Shown here in pieces: positions 54,294 to 64,000 of a stretch of DNA of 64,000 nucleotides. The stretch lies in the NCBI RefSeq assembly GCF_009905375.1, contig NC_133656.1:238185996-238249995 (forward strand). The letters run 5' to 3'. The notes below the pieces were generated by a model that was given only the letters and a program-made list of their open reading frames with translations, had not been told where the DNA came from and did not search any database. Each line of letters starts with the position of its first letter. Positions within the stretch are counted from its first letter, which is position 1. The DNA is from Apium graveolens (taxonomy: Eukaryota; Streptophyta; Magnoliopsida; Apiales; Apiaceae). The translations under genes and the position numbers were made by a program.

Positions 54294-56612
54294 TTAAGAA
54301 GGCATCCTATTAACAGCAGCTTTATCTCTTTGAAGAGATTCTGAAGTGTGCACTAAGTTCAAAGTCTGCTCTGCCTCCACATTGCCCTGAGCAGCCAACA
54401 GTTGATAGGCTGAAACATGATGAGTAAAAGTGTCAGCATCCAAGGAAATGTTATCAATTTCAGCTTTGTAATATTGCTGAAATTGTCTTCCCTTCTCAGC
54501 ATCATCCACAATCATTGACTCACTAGCAATGGCTGGATCCACCCTTATAGCTTCTGTACCTGTTTTTCTCTCATTTTCTCTATATTCTTGCATCAGGGGC
54601 TCCCCCTGGCTCACACATACCCTCACACCCTCACCCTCACCTACTAAGGTGGCACTCCTCTCACTCACTTTTGCCATGCTGGAAGAAATAGCATGCATAT
54701 TTTGACTCTCAACCTCTCCTTTTGCCTGGGAGCAACCCAGCCTCTCACTCAAATTATCACTCCCTTCCCTCAATCCTAGAAGTGATTGTACAGTAACCAT
54801 GTCTTCTACACTTGGAATTGATTCAGTTATATGTGTAGAGACCATCAACTGATAGGGAGTATCCGTTAAAGTAGAAACTGATGATATCAACGGATAACTG
54901 CTGTGGAGCTTATCCGTCGAAGAACAACCACTTGTCAACGGATGAACGATATCCGTTGAAGAAGGAAAAAATGTAGATGTTGAAAGTGACATAATTGTTG
55001 AATCTGTGTGGATTGATTTTAAGTGAGGTGACACAGATTCTTCAACTAGGTCTGAAAGAATTGGCTGATGATCTAACAAATCATCTAAAAGATGATGATC
55101 ACCAGGAATTGAGTGGGGCTCCTCCCTGAGTTTTAAAGAGGGAGAATCAGGAATTGATGTGAATATCATATCCACATCCAGAAATGGTGATGGAGAATTT
55201 GGTGATTGATGTGTGTCTATTATGAGAGAATGAGGTTGTGACTCCATATTTGCTGGAGCCACATCAAGCTGAATTTGAGAAGGCAAAGATACAGGTGGAT
55301 GTATCTGTGCAGTGTGTGCCCCCTGTGTTGAAACTAGGGTTTTAGCCTTCTTTCTTCTTGAAAAGGCTTTGATAGGTGAATGTGTGGCTTCAGTGTCCCT
55401 CCCTCTTTTGTTCTGTGTCCCTGGTTGGGGACTATTTTCAATAGCTGCATCCTTTTGGGATGATGCAACTAGGGATGTGTTTGAATCCTTTTGAACCACC
55501 ACAGTCTTTTGAGAAACTGTGGCTTGGATGGCTAGGGTACCACTCACCTCTCCCACCTTATCCTGGGGGGTTTCTTGATGTTCACCCCTCCCCTCACCAC
55601 TCACACCCTGTTCACTCCCTTCAGGGTTTATGGTAGTTGTTACAACTGTTGTCTTTTGAGAAACAACAGAGGTGGTTTTCTTTGACTTGTGTTTTGGAAT
55701 TTTAGTTTTGGTGGCTTTGGTAGGAATCTGCTGGGACAAAGACACAGATTCCATTGCCACACTAGAAGGCAAAGAAACATTGGGGTTGGAAGAAGTAGGA
55801 GTTGCAGAAGTATTTACCTCACTTACCTGAGGTGCATTCATTATTGGTAAATATACCAATGGCACCTGGCTGTTGAGGTTAATTCTCAAAAGGTCTGCAA
55901 GGACCCTTTTCTCTTGTGCCCAACATTTGAGTTTATTGCTCTCATTAGTTATGACCAAACCTTTAGCAACATGGTTAGCCAATAACATAAAGAATCTAGC
56001 ATAGTAGATGTTATGAGGTCTATTAGCTTTATTACCTAACCTGGAACCTAATTCTAGCATGACATAGTTGCTAAAATTAAAGTACCTATCAGAAACTAGC
56101 ATATAGAGCATATTAACAAGAGATGAAGTTATGGCATCAAAATTGCTAATCTTCCCAGAGAAAACCTTTATAAAGGCATCTCCAAGAAAACTCCACTCTT
56201 TCCTAAGGCCCTTTCTTCTAATGCTCCCTAAACTAGCAGAATCAAAAGAATAGCCTATGGAATCTAACATAGCAGATACATCATTATCAGTGTGTGGTGT
56301 CATGGCATTATTCTCAGGTAGCTTAAAGCAAGACTGTATATCATCACAGTTAATACAGTATTCCTTACCTTTGAGCGAGAAAGCAATGGTCATATCTGTG
56401 GAATTGAACTCTGCAGTTGTCCAAATCTCCTCAATTACCTCACAATAGATAGTTGGGGCTTCCAGCATTGCATAGCTTAGTTTGCAGTTTTTGATGAAGT
56501 CCATCATCTTGTGATAATCAGAGTGGGCATCATTCTTTTCAACCAAGGCTACGAAATTGTTCTTTTCATAAACAAATCCAGACTGAGACATAATCTTGAC
56601 TACTGGTGCCAT
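54294..56612 (-). CDS. Extra (envelope-position) ORF of the Sirevirus-like element, 5' part
   Basis: 772 codons starting MAPVVKIMSQSGFVYEKNNF. The first ~260 residues look folded (CKLSYAMLEAPTIYCEVIEE, GKEYCINCDDIQSCFKLPEN). The remainder is Ser/Thr/Pro/Gln-rich low complexity. It lies between RNase H and the 3' LTR, where Sireviruses carry their envelope-like gene. No signal peptide or membrane anchor was seen. It contains ATCCGTTGA-type motifs at 54865-54960. The frame is unexpectedly long and open compared with the broken pol. Confidence 0.6.
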   Translation of the reverse strand: MAPVVKIMSQSGFVYEKNNFVALVEKNDAHSDYHKMMDFIKNCKLSYAMLEAPTIYCEVIEEIWTTAEFNSTDMTIAFSLKGKEYCINCDDIQSCFKLPENNAMTPHTDNDVSAMLDSIGYSFDSASLGSIRRKGLRKEWSFLGDAFIKVFSGKISNFDAITSSLVNMLYMLVSDRYFNFSNYVMLELGSRLGNKANRPHNIYYARFFMLLANHVAKGLVITNESNKLKCWAQEKRVLADLLRINLNSQVPLVYLPIMNAPQVSEVNTSATPTSSNPNVSLPSSVAMESVSLSQQIPTKATKTKIPKHKSKKTTSVVSQKTTVVTTTINPEGSEQGVSGEGRGEHQETPQDKVGEVSGTLAIQATVSQKTVVVQKDSNTSLVASSQKDAAIENSPQPGTQNKRGRDTEATHSPIKAFSRRKKAKTLVSTQGAHTAQIHPPVSLPSQIQLDVAPANMESQPHSLIIDTHQSPNSPSPFLDVDMIFTSIPDSPSLKLREEPHSIPGDHHLLDDLLDHQPILSDLVEESVSPHLKSIHTDSTIMSLSTSTFFPSSTDIVHPLTSGCSSTDKLHSSYPLISSVSTLTDTPYQLMVSTHITESIPSVEDMVTVQSLLGLREGSDNLSERLGCSQAKGEVESQNMHAISSSMAKVSERSATLVGEGEGVRVCVSQGEPLMQEYRENERKTGTEAIRVDPAIASESMIVDDAEKGRQFQQYYKAEIDNISLDADTFTHHVSAYQLLAAQGNVEAEQTLNLVHTSESLQRDKAAVNRMPS

Positions 56613-57141
56613 AGTTGTGAGTAGAGGTTGCAGAGAAAGATTGAGAGTTTTGGGAGAGAAATAGAATAAAATCTTTTGAAAAATAGCAAGAAAGCGTAAA
56701 GTGAAAATAAGAATTCAAGGGGGCTTTTATACTTTCTTGAATTAAATAGTTTTTAAGAAAATTACAGCCATTTGAGCATAAAATAAACGGTAGAAATTCT
56801 TAAAATTGCCTTTAATACAAATACATACAACTGTATATGTATCGACGGTTAAGTTAAAAGAATCAACGGTTGTGACTCACTTAAAGTAACTGATGTGACA
56901 CTTCAACGGATGAGGTAAATAGTTATCCGTTAAAGATTAACACAGTTTTATCCGTTGAAGGATAAAATTACCAGAAATGTATTTGTCTTTCAACGGATAA
57001 TGAACATCCGTTGATAGAACAATTTTGGCTTTCAACGGATAGGGAATATCCATTGATAGAATAATCTTTACTTAAAGCCAACTTTGTTCTTGCAACACAT
57101 TCATTTCAGGCTCCAATACAGATTATAATGAGGACATGAAT
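56613..57141. other. Spacer between RNase H and the extra ORF
   Basis: Non-coding, with a cluster of TCAACGGAT / ATCCGTTGA motifs at 56904-57055 in both orientations. Confidence 0.7.
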
Positions 57142-57852
57142 TTATGAATAATTAAGCATACCTAGCTCACTTACTAATCTTGTGAATGTTGATTCATCAA
57201 GTGGCTTGGTAAATATGTCTGCAATCTGCTTTTCACTTGGAACAAAATGAAGTTCCACTCTTAATGTCAATGTGCTTGGTTCTTGAGTGCTGCACTGGAT
57301 TTTCAGTAATGGCAATGGCACTTGTGTTATCACATAATATAGGAATTTTGTCAACAGTTAGTCCATAGTCAAATAGTTGATTTCTCATCCACAGTATCTG
57401 TGCACAACAACTACCAGCAGCAATGTACTCAGCTTCAGCTGTTGATGTAGAAACAGAATTTTGCTTCTTGCTGAACCATGACACAAGCTTATTCCCTAGA
57501 AACTGACAGGTGCCAGTTGTATTTTTCCTGTCTATTTTGCAACCTGCATAATCTGCATCTGAGTAGCCAATTAGATCAAAACCAGACTCTCTAGGGTACC
57601 AAATTCCTAAATTTGGAGGCCCTTTGAGATATCTGAAAATCCTTTTAATAGCCACTAAGTGAGACTCTTTAGGGTCAGCTTGAAATCTAGCACAGAGACA
57701 TGTAGAAAATATTATATCAGGTCAACTAGCAGTTAAATATAAAAGTGAGCCAACCATGCCTCTATAACTTGAAATATCCACAGACTTTTCAGCCTTGTTT
57801 AATTCAAGCTTGGTGGCAGTGGCCATGGGAGTTTTTGCAGATGAACAATCCA
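57142..57852 (-). pseudogene. RNase H region of the Sirevirus-like pol
   Basis: Two overlapping frames (57655-57233 and 57354-57142) carry the copia RNase H: YSDADYAGCKIDRKNTTGTC, STSTAEAEYIAAGSC, then in the shifted frame the C-terminal VPSEKQIADIFTKPLDE. The 57656-57852 link to RT is also frame-disrupted. Confidence 0.8.
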
Positions 57853-58722
57853 TTAAGTCAAACTTCTTAAGAGATCATAAATATATTTAGTTTGACTAAT
57901 GAAAATTCCACCACTAACTTGTTTAACTTGTAAACCAAGAAAATAAGTTAGCTCTCCCATCATGCTCATTTCATATTTACTTTGCATTAACTTAGCAAAC
58001 TTTTTACAAAGCTTATCATTTGTAGAACCAAATATAATATCATCTACATAAATTTGAACAAGTATTGTAGAGCCATTAACATTTCCAAAGAAAAGAGTTT
58101 TGTCAACAGTACCTCTTGTGAAGTAATTATCTAGAAGAAATTTTGACAAAGTCTCATACCAGGCTCTAGGTGCTTGCTTTAGTCCATAGAATGCTTTCAA
58201 CAGATAATACACATAGTCTGAAAAATTTGGATCTTCAAATCCTGGAGGTTGACTTACATAAACTTCTTCCTCCAATTCTCCATTCAAAAATGCACACTTG
58301 ACATCCATTTGATAGACCTTGAAATTGGCATGGGCTGCATAGGCTAGAAAGATTCTGATGGCTTCAAGTCTGGCAACTGGAGCAAATGTCTCATCAAAAT
58401 CTATTCCTTCTTGTTGAGAATAGCCTTTAGCAACCAATCTGGCTTTATTCCTTATGACAATGCCATTTTCATCCATCTTGTTTCTGAATACCCATTTTGT
58501 GTCAATAGAACTCTTGTTCTTTGGCTTGGGTACCAACTTCCATACTTTGTTCCTCTCAAATTGGTTTAGCTCTTCTTGCATTGCTAAAATCCAATCTGGA
58601 TCCAATAGGGCTTCTTCTTCCACTCTCTTAGGTTCCTCCTGTGATAGAAAACTACTATATAGACATTCATCTTGAGTAGCCCTTCTAGTTTGCACTTTAG
58701 ATGTAGCATCACCAATGATCAA
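57853..58722 (-). pseudogene. Reverse transcriptase of the Sirevirus-like pol
   Basis: 289 codons of copia RT (RVT_2): [62 protein letters not shown] and the catalytic [10 protein letters not shown]. It ends prematurely and is out of frame with RNase H. It is in the same frame as the integrase segment. Confidence 0.9.
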
Positions 58723-58956
58723 TTCAAAATGGTGATTCTTGGTCCATTTCCTTTGAGGTGGTAGATTAGCTCTAGATGAGGTTGCCTCGGTATTGTCATG
58801 ATGTGAGATAGAATGTTGATTGGTTGAAACTCCCCCTGAGTTGCTGATCCTTTGAAAGGAATTGGGAGTTCTATTACTTGATGAAGTGAAATGATTATCC
58901 GTTGACAGACTGTGATCAACGGATGCTTCATTATGAACTTCAACAGATGATGCACT

Positions 58957-60453
58957 TTATCTTTCAACGGATGCTGCATTGCTTCTATCAACGGAAGCTG
59001 AATTATAACTTTCAACGGATGCAGCATTCTGTGCATTGTCCAAAGGCAGATTTTGAATTCTTTTCGAGGTGCCTTCTCCATCATTCTTATCTTCACTATC
59101 ATCACAATATATCTCAATGTTGTCAAATTTGAGTCCTTCATGATGTCCCTCATCTGTTAGTCCATCAATCTTTTTATCATCAAACACAACATGCACAGAT
59201 TCCATGACAATGTTGGTTCTTAGATTGTAGACCCTATATGATTTTCCAGCAGAATAACCAACAAATATTCCTTCATCAGCCTTTGCATCAAACTTCCCTT
59301 TGTGATCAGGCTGATTCCTTAGAGTGTAGCATTTGCAACCAAATAGATGAAGAAAGTTTAAAGTTGGTTTTCTTCTCTTGAACAATTGATAGGGAGTCAT
59401 GCCTTTTGCCTGATTGATTAGAGAAATATTCTGAGTGTAACATGCACAGTTAACAGCCTCAGCCCAAAAGTATGTTGGGAGTTTTGACTCTTCAAGCATT
59501 GTTCTTGCAGCTTCAATTAGTGATCTGTTCTTCCTTTCCACCACACCATTCTGTTGTGGAGTCCTTGGAGCTGGGAACTCATGCATGATCCCATTTTCTT
59601 CACAGAACAACTTCATGGTTGAATTTTTGAACTCAGTTCCATTGTCACTCCTGATATTCCTTACTTTGAAATCTGGATGATTGTTGACTTGCTTGATATG
59701 ATTGATAATGATTTCACTAGCTTCATCCTTTGATCCAAGAAAATAAGCCCTTGAAAATTTTGAGAAATCATCTACAATCACTAGGCAATATCTTTTCCTT
59801 GAAATTGACAATACATTGACTGGTCCAAAAAGATCCATGTGTAGCAGTTGTAATGGTTCATCAATTGCTGATTCAAGCTTCTTACTGAATGATGCTTTCT
59901 TTTGCTTTCCTTTCTGACAAGCATCACACAGTCCATCCCTTGTGAATTCCATTAGAGGGATTCCTCTAAATAAGTCCTTTTGGACTAGATCATTCATTGT
60001 CTTGAAATTCAAATGGGACAGCTTCTTGTGCCATAGCCAACTTTCATCTGGACTTGCTTTGCTGAGAAGACAAGTAATTGATTCTGAATCTGTAGAGTTG
60101 AAGTCAGCTAAGTACACATTTCCTTTTCTAAGTCCAGTTAGAACCACTTTGTTGTCCTTCTTACTTGTGACAACACAGGCTTCAGAATTGAAGGAAACAG
60201 TATTCCCTCTGTCACATAGTTGACTGATGCTCAATAGATTGTGTTTGAGACCATCAACTAATGCAACTTCATCAATGATGACATTTTCTTTTGAAATCAA
60301 GCCATATCCCATAATGAACCCTTTGCTGTCATCTCCAAAGGTTATACTAGGGCCAGCTCTCTTCTTGAACTCTGTGAGCAGGGTGAAATCTTCTGTCATG
60401 TGCCTTGAACAACCATTGTCTAAGTACCATAGATTCCTTCTTTTTCCCTGTAC
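58957..60453 (-). pseudogene. Protease and integrase of the Sirevirus-like pol
   Basis: The frame opens upstream of the first ATG with the protease site LWYLDNGCSRHM (about 60410-60445), where the usual DSG is DNG. Then follow GAG_pre-integrase HKKLSHLNFKTMNDLV ... CDACQKGKQKK, and the DDE core with MDLFGPVN, IRSDNGTEFKN and PQQNGVVERKNRSL. It stops at a TAA (58957-58959) in a stretch of ACGGATG-type motifs, 235 bp before the RT ORF. Confidence 0.85.
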
Positions 60454-60466
60454 ACAACAAAATCAA

Positions 60467-62859
60467 TCAAGTTGATTTTGGTACCCAAGTTTCCTTGGGT
60501 CCAGCCTTGTTAGTCTTTTTCCTAGACTTCATTCCTCCTGCATCTTTTGACTTAGGCAACTTTGGGTCAACCTTGATCTCGATTGCAGTTGGTTGAAGTG
60601 TAGGGTTAGTCACAGAATCATTTAGCATAGATTGTGCAAACATATTATTCCACATAGGCATGTTGTATGGCATTTGAGGCACACTGAATGCAGTAAAATA
60701 AGGATTATTAACATATGGCATGTTTGCAAAATGTGCATGAGGATTCTGATGAGACATAACAGGCATAGCATGCAGATGTGACATAGACATGTTAGACATG
60801 GAAGGAGTTAAAGACATGGGAGCATTCTTAACAGATTTGCAGTTATCAGATAGATGATTAACACTTTTACAATGCACACAGCTTTTTCTAGGAGCATACT
60901 TATCAGGTGTGTAATTGTTGTGTTTGTTAATCCCTACCTTCCCATTTCTATTAGATTTTCTTTTAGTTTCCTTTTTATCCTCAATCAACTTAAGCCTATT
61001 TTTTTAACTGATCTAAAGTCATGTGTCCTATATTCACCTTACTGGCATCTTTGGATGTGCTAGCTTCTTCCTTGACAAAGTTCTTGGAAGTTGAACCAAA
61101 CTTCTTATTGAGATTTTTCAAATTATTCTTTTTAAAATCACTTTCCTGTTTTAATTGATGAGCCTTCAACGGATGCTCTTTTTCTTCCTTCAATGGATAA
61201 CTTTCATCATCCGTTGATTCCACATCCGTTGACAATCCATCAATTAATTCAACTTCCTTTTTGGTTTTCTTCCAGGCATTCTCACAGAGTGATTCAATTC
61301 CCTGAACCTTGACAATTTGAGCACTAACATCCCTAGATATTTTCCAGGCCTTGATTACCTCTTGCTCACGTTCTAATTATTTAGAAAGAATTTCTACTTT
61401 CTTAACAGATTCTTCTAGTTCACTCTCAACAGTCAAGCATTTGATTTTAATCTTTTCAAGCTCAATTACCTTACCCTCTAACACAACATTCCTATCACTT
61501 AAAAACACATTATTCTCTTTGATTCTTGTGTTTTCTTTAGCTAGTGATTTAAGGGAAACACGCAAATGATATAATTCATTGGACATATCATTTATGGCTT
61601 CATTGCATTCAATATTAGAAAGCTGAGAGAGTTCAGTAGTAATTACCTGGTTGCTTGATGAACTAGTTTCATTTTGATCAGAATTAGCCATCAGGGCTAG
61701 GTTGACATATTCCATATCATCATCTTCATTTGCTCCATCTGCTGCCCAATCATCTTGAGTCAGAAAAGCTCTTTCCTTTTGTTTGAGCAAATCGAAATAT
61801 TTCTTTTTTTAATCAACTTGCTCAAATTTCTTCTTGTCAGAGGTTGGCTTTCTGCACTCATTTGCAAAGTATCCACTTATGCCACAGTTATAACATTTGA
61901 ACTTAGATTTGTCCACCATGTTCTTGTTTGACTTAGTGAATTTTGCATTTTTCTTGAATTTCATCTTTGCAAACCTCCTGGACAGAAAAGCCAGATGTTC
62001 ATCAACATCATCAGAGTCATCTTGACTGGAATTGTCTTCAACCTCAGCTACTTGCTCCTTTCCCTTGCTTGATTCTGATTTGCTTGTGCCAATTTTAAGA
62101 CTTGACATTGTCTTTTCTTCACTCCTGGCTTCAATCTTCTCATTGTCAGCTACAAGTGCAACTGATCCACCTTTTCTTTTTCCCTTTTCCAACAGCTCAT
62201 CTTACTCCATCTCAAGTTCATAGGTCTTCAAAATTCCATATAATCTTTCAAGTGTGAAGTCCTTATAATCTTGAGAATTTCTTAGAAAAACAGTCATAGG
62301 CTTCCATTCCTTTGGTAGAGACCTCAGAAATTTTAAATTGGAGTCCTTGACTTGGTACACTCTGCCATACAGCTTCAATCCATTCAACAGTTTCTGAAAT
62401 CTGTTGAAGGTATCATTCAATGATTCTCCTTCTTCAAAATGAAAATATTCATACTGTTGAATGAGAAGCTGCATTTTATTTTCTCTAACTTGCTCAGTAC
62501 TTTCACAGATAAGTTGCACAGTATCCCAAGTTTCCTTAGCAGTTTGGCTGTTAATGACATTGTCAAACATATCTTGATCTAGGCCATTAAACAGAATATT
62601 CATGGCTTTCTTGTCCTTTGTGAACCTCTTTAATATCTTCAACAGTCCATTCTGCTTTTGGCTTGGGAATAGACTGTCAAATAGCAACTGTTGCAGTAGC
62701 AGCTGTGTCCACCTTGTGAGGGATGTGAGGACCATTTTCAATGCAGTTGATGTAGCTTTCATCTTGAGAGAGAAGGTGTAAATGCATCTTCACTTTCCAG
62801 TGATGATGGTTATCTCTTTCCAGGATTGGAATCTTTACACCAATATCCTTCTTACTCAT
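60467..62859 (-). pseudogene. Gag region of the Sirevirus-like element, broken
   Basis: Pieces in order: 62859-62677 (copia gag start, IPILERDNHHHWKVKMHLHL); after a frameshift 62762-62202 (UBN2-like, NILFNGLDQDMFDNV); then 62192-61809 with a zinc knuckle CYNCGISGYFANEC in which the ligand His is Tyr; 61790-61377 (coiled coil, NVVLEGKVIELEKIKIK); 61235-60996; and after another frameshift 60988-60467 with a second, canonical knuckle CVHCKSVNHLSDNC. Separating lesions include TAA codons at 62202 and 61809. The extended gag with coiled coil and two knuckles suits a Sirevirus. Confidence 0.8.
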
Positions 62860-62901
62860 GATGTTAGCAGAATAGATCTTTAAACTCTTTGTATATTAAG
62901 A

Positions 62902-62919
62902 GCTCGCTCTAATACCAAT
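62902..62919 (-). promoter_or_regulatory. Primer-binding site of the Sirevirus-like element
   Basis: On the minus strand ATTGGTATTAGAGCGAGC follows the LTR end AATAACA. It matches the initiator tRNA-Met primer motif TGGTATCAGAGC except one base. Confidence 0.8.
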
Positions 62920-64000
62920 TGTTATTCCCAGTGGACTAACAATGAGATTTACAGAAGGGTGGTTGAATGTAAATCTCAAAATTTTTTCAAGTTTTGGGCA
63001 GTTTCTAAGACTAAGTGTTTTGATGAACAAATGTGTGTGAATTGCTTTAAGCTAATACAGACAGATATATATTCAAGCACAAATGTAAAGAACACAAAGA
63101 ACTTAAAAACTTTTCTGGTGGATTTGTTGTTCCACCAGAGATGTGTTATTATAGAAAATCTGTGAATCAAAGAATTGATCACAGCTGCGTCCTAGTACAA
63201 ACTAGATGATTTTCTCTCTGGATTTTTCTAAACAGCTCTGAAAAATTCACCACCTAATTACTAGCTGCTACTTGGTTTATATATAACCAAGTTTACAAGT
63301 GAAGACAAAATTGTAAAATACAATTAAAAGATTCTTCACATGTTTCTTCTTCATTTCTCTATCCAATGCAATTTAGGTTTAGCTGTGAATCTTTGAATAC
63401 TTCCTTGTTTGCACCAGAATGGAAATGCTGCTTTTTCTTGATTCCTCCAAGAGGCTACCACATTCCAGTTTGTCTCTGTCAACCCATGTGCCTCTGTCAG
63501 CTTATGAATTATCACTATCAACTGCTATTGAACTTAGCATCCGTTGAAGCTTTCATCCGTTGATGGCTTTATCCGTTGAAGCTTTATCCGTTGAAGCTTT
63601 ATCCGTTGATGCATTAGCAGTTGAAGCTTTATCCGTTGATGCACTCATCCGTTGATGGATGTTATCCGTTGAAGCTTTAGAGACATCCGTTGAAGCTTTG
63701 TTTCTCATCCGTTGAAGGCCTTTAATATCAGTTGATACTACTTCACTTATACAAAATTACAAGGCATGAAATATTTACAATTAGCCCTCCTATTTGCATA
63801 TCCACTAGTAGTCAACATGACTCATAATTTTCCACAACAACTAAGAATTATAACTTAAATACAGAGAATGAAGTGTGCTACAATACTAAACTTATTTCTA
63901 AGTAAAGCTACTCCTTCAACGGATAGCCAGAATGATCTTATCCGTTGAGGCTACAAACACAAGATTTCTACTTAAGTATTTTGTCGAACTTATTATCAAA
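62920..64000 (-). repeat. 5' LTR of the Sirevirus-like element (cut by window end)
   Basis: Corresponds to 50805-51858 of the other LTR. It has ten exact ATCCGTTGA copies at 63538-63720 against seven in the 3' LTR, plus one near 63940, and the same minus-strand TATA tract (about 63275-63286). The final ~21 bp and any target duplication lie outside the window. Confidence 0.9.

Larger units (their letters stand above)
50805..64000 (-). mobile_element. Sirevirus-like Ty1/copia element, degenerate, minus strand
   Basis: Two LTRs (50805-51879, and 62920 to beyond the window end) flank a minus-strand gag-pol followed by large extra ORFs. The right (5') LTR lacks about 21 bp beyond 64000, so total length is near 13.2 kb. 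The primer site (minus strand ATTGGTATTAGAGCGAGC, about 62902-62919) matches initiator tRNA-Met with one mismatch. The polypurine tract (minus strand TAGGGGGAGAT) lies at about 51880-51890. Additional CTCCCCCT tracts occur upstream (for example 53720, 54210, 54603, 58825), a multi-tract habit described for Sireviruses. Long LTRs, a coiled-coil gag and ORFs after pol also fit that genus. Several frameshifts and stops make it non-autonomous. Confidence 0.85.

Overview
The window is plant nuclear DNA, most likely from a eudicot. It is AT-rich, its genes contain introns, and it is dominated by nested LTR retrotransposons, a CACTA-type DNA transposon, Helitron ends, MITEs and tRNA-derived SINEs. 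The species cannot be named from the sequence. Only two host-type genes keep an open spliced reading frame. One is an importin-alpha-like ARM-repeat gene (minus strand, 10 exons, 13972-17130). The other is a SKP1-like gene (minus strand, 2 exons, 32155-32988). Both look like shortened, diverged paralogues rather than canonical housekeeping copies.

Layout. 1-175: remnant of a second importin-alpha-like gene. 305-775: one end of a CACTA-like element with TTACGACGG-type subterminal repeats. 1374-12121: complete Ty3/gypsy element of the Tat type (548-bp LTRs identical by eye, TSD TATAT) with an intact 1901-residue gag-pol, a separate three-exon gene on the opposite strand, and four kinds of tandem repeat before the 3' LTR. 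13972-17130: importin-alpha-like gene with a Tourist-like MITE in an intron. 17564-19674: probable Helitron carrying a SINE. 20349-20545: a second copy of the importin promoter and first codons. 22800-23607: LINE-like retroposon with a 12-bp TSD. 25132-29866: Ty1/copia element (TSD CCTTA) that split an open reading frame in its host sequence. 30001-32988: SKP1-like gene whose last exon and 3' flank are tandemly duplicated. 33000-43376: long AT-rich stretch with Helitron-type ends and a SINE. 43377-50804: left part of a large CACTA-type element holding a ~172-bp tandem repeat arranged as a 7-monomer higher-order repeat (~1.2 kb), plus captured pieces of host genes (receptor-like cytoplasmic kinase, NO VEIN-like). 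50805-64000: a Sirevirus-like Ty1/copia element on the minus strand, inserted into that CACTA element. Its gag-pol is broken, it has large extra ORFs after pol, and a 9-bp motif (ATCCGTTGA and its complement) is scattered through LTR, spacer and coding DNA.

The most unusual structures are the higher-order repeat inside a transposon, the dispersed ATCCGTTGA motif in the Sirevirus-like element, the self-contained antisense gene of the Tat element, and the two degenerate adaptor-type genes (importin-alpha without its Trp/Asn ladder, SKP1 without its F-box-binding tail). Family assignments come from motif recognition by eye; no database search or alignment was run.
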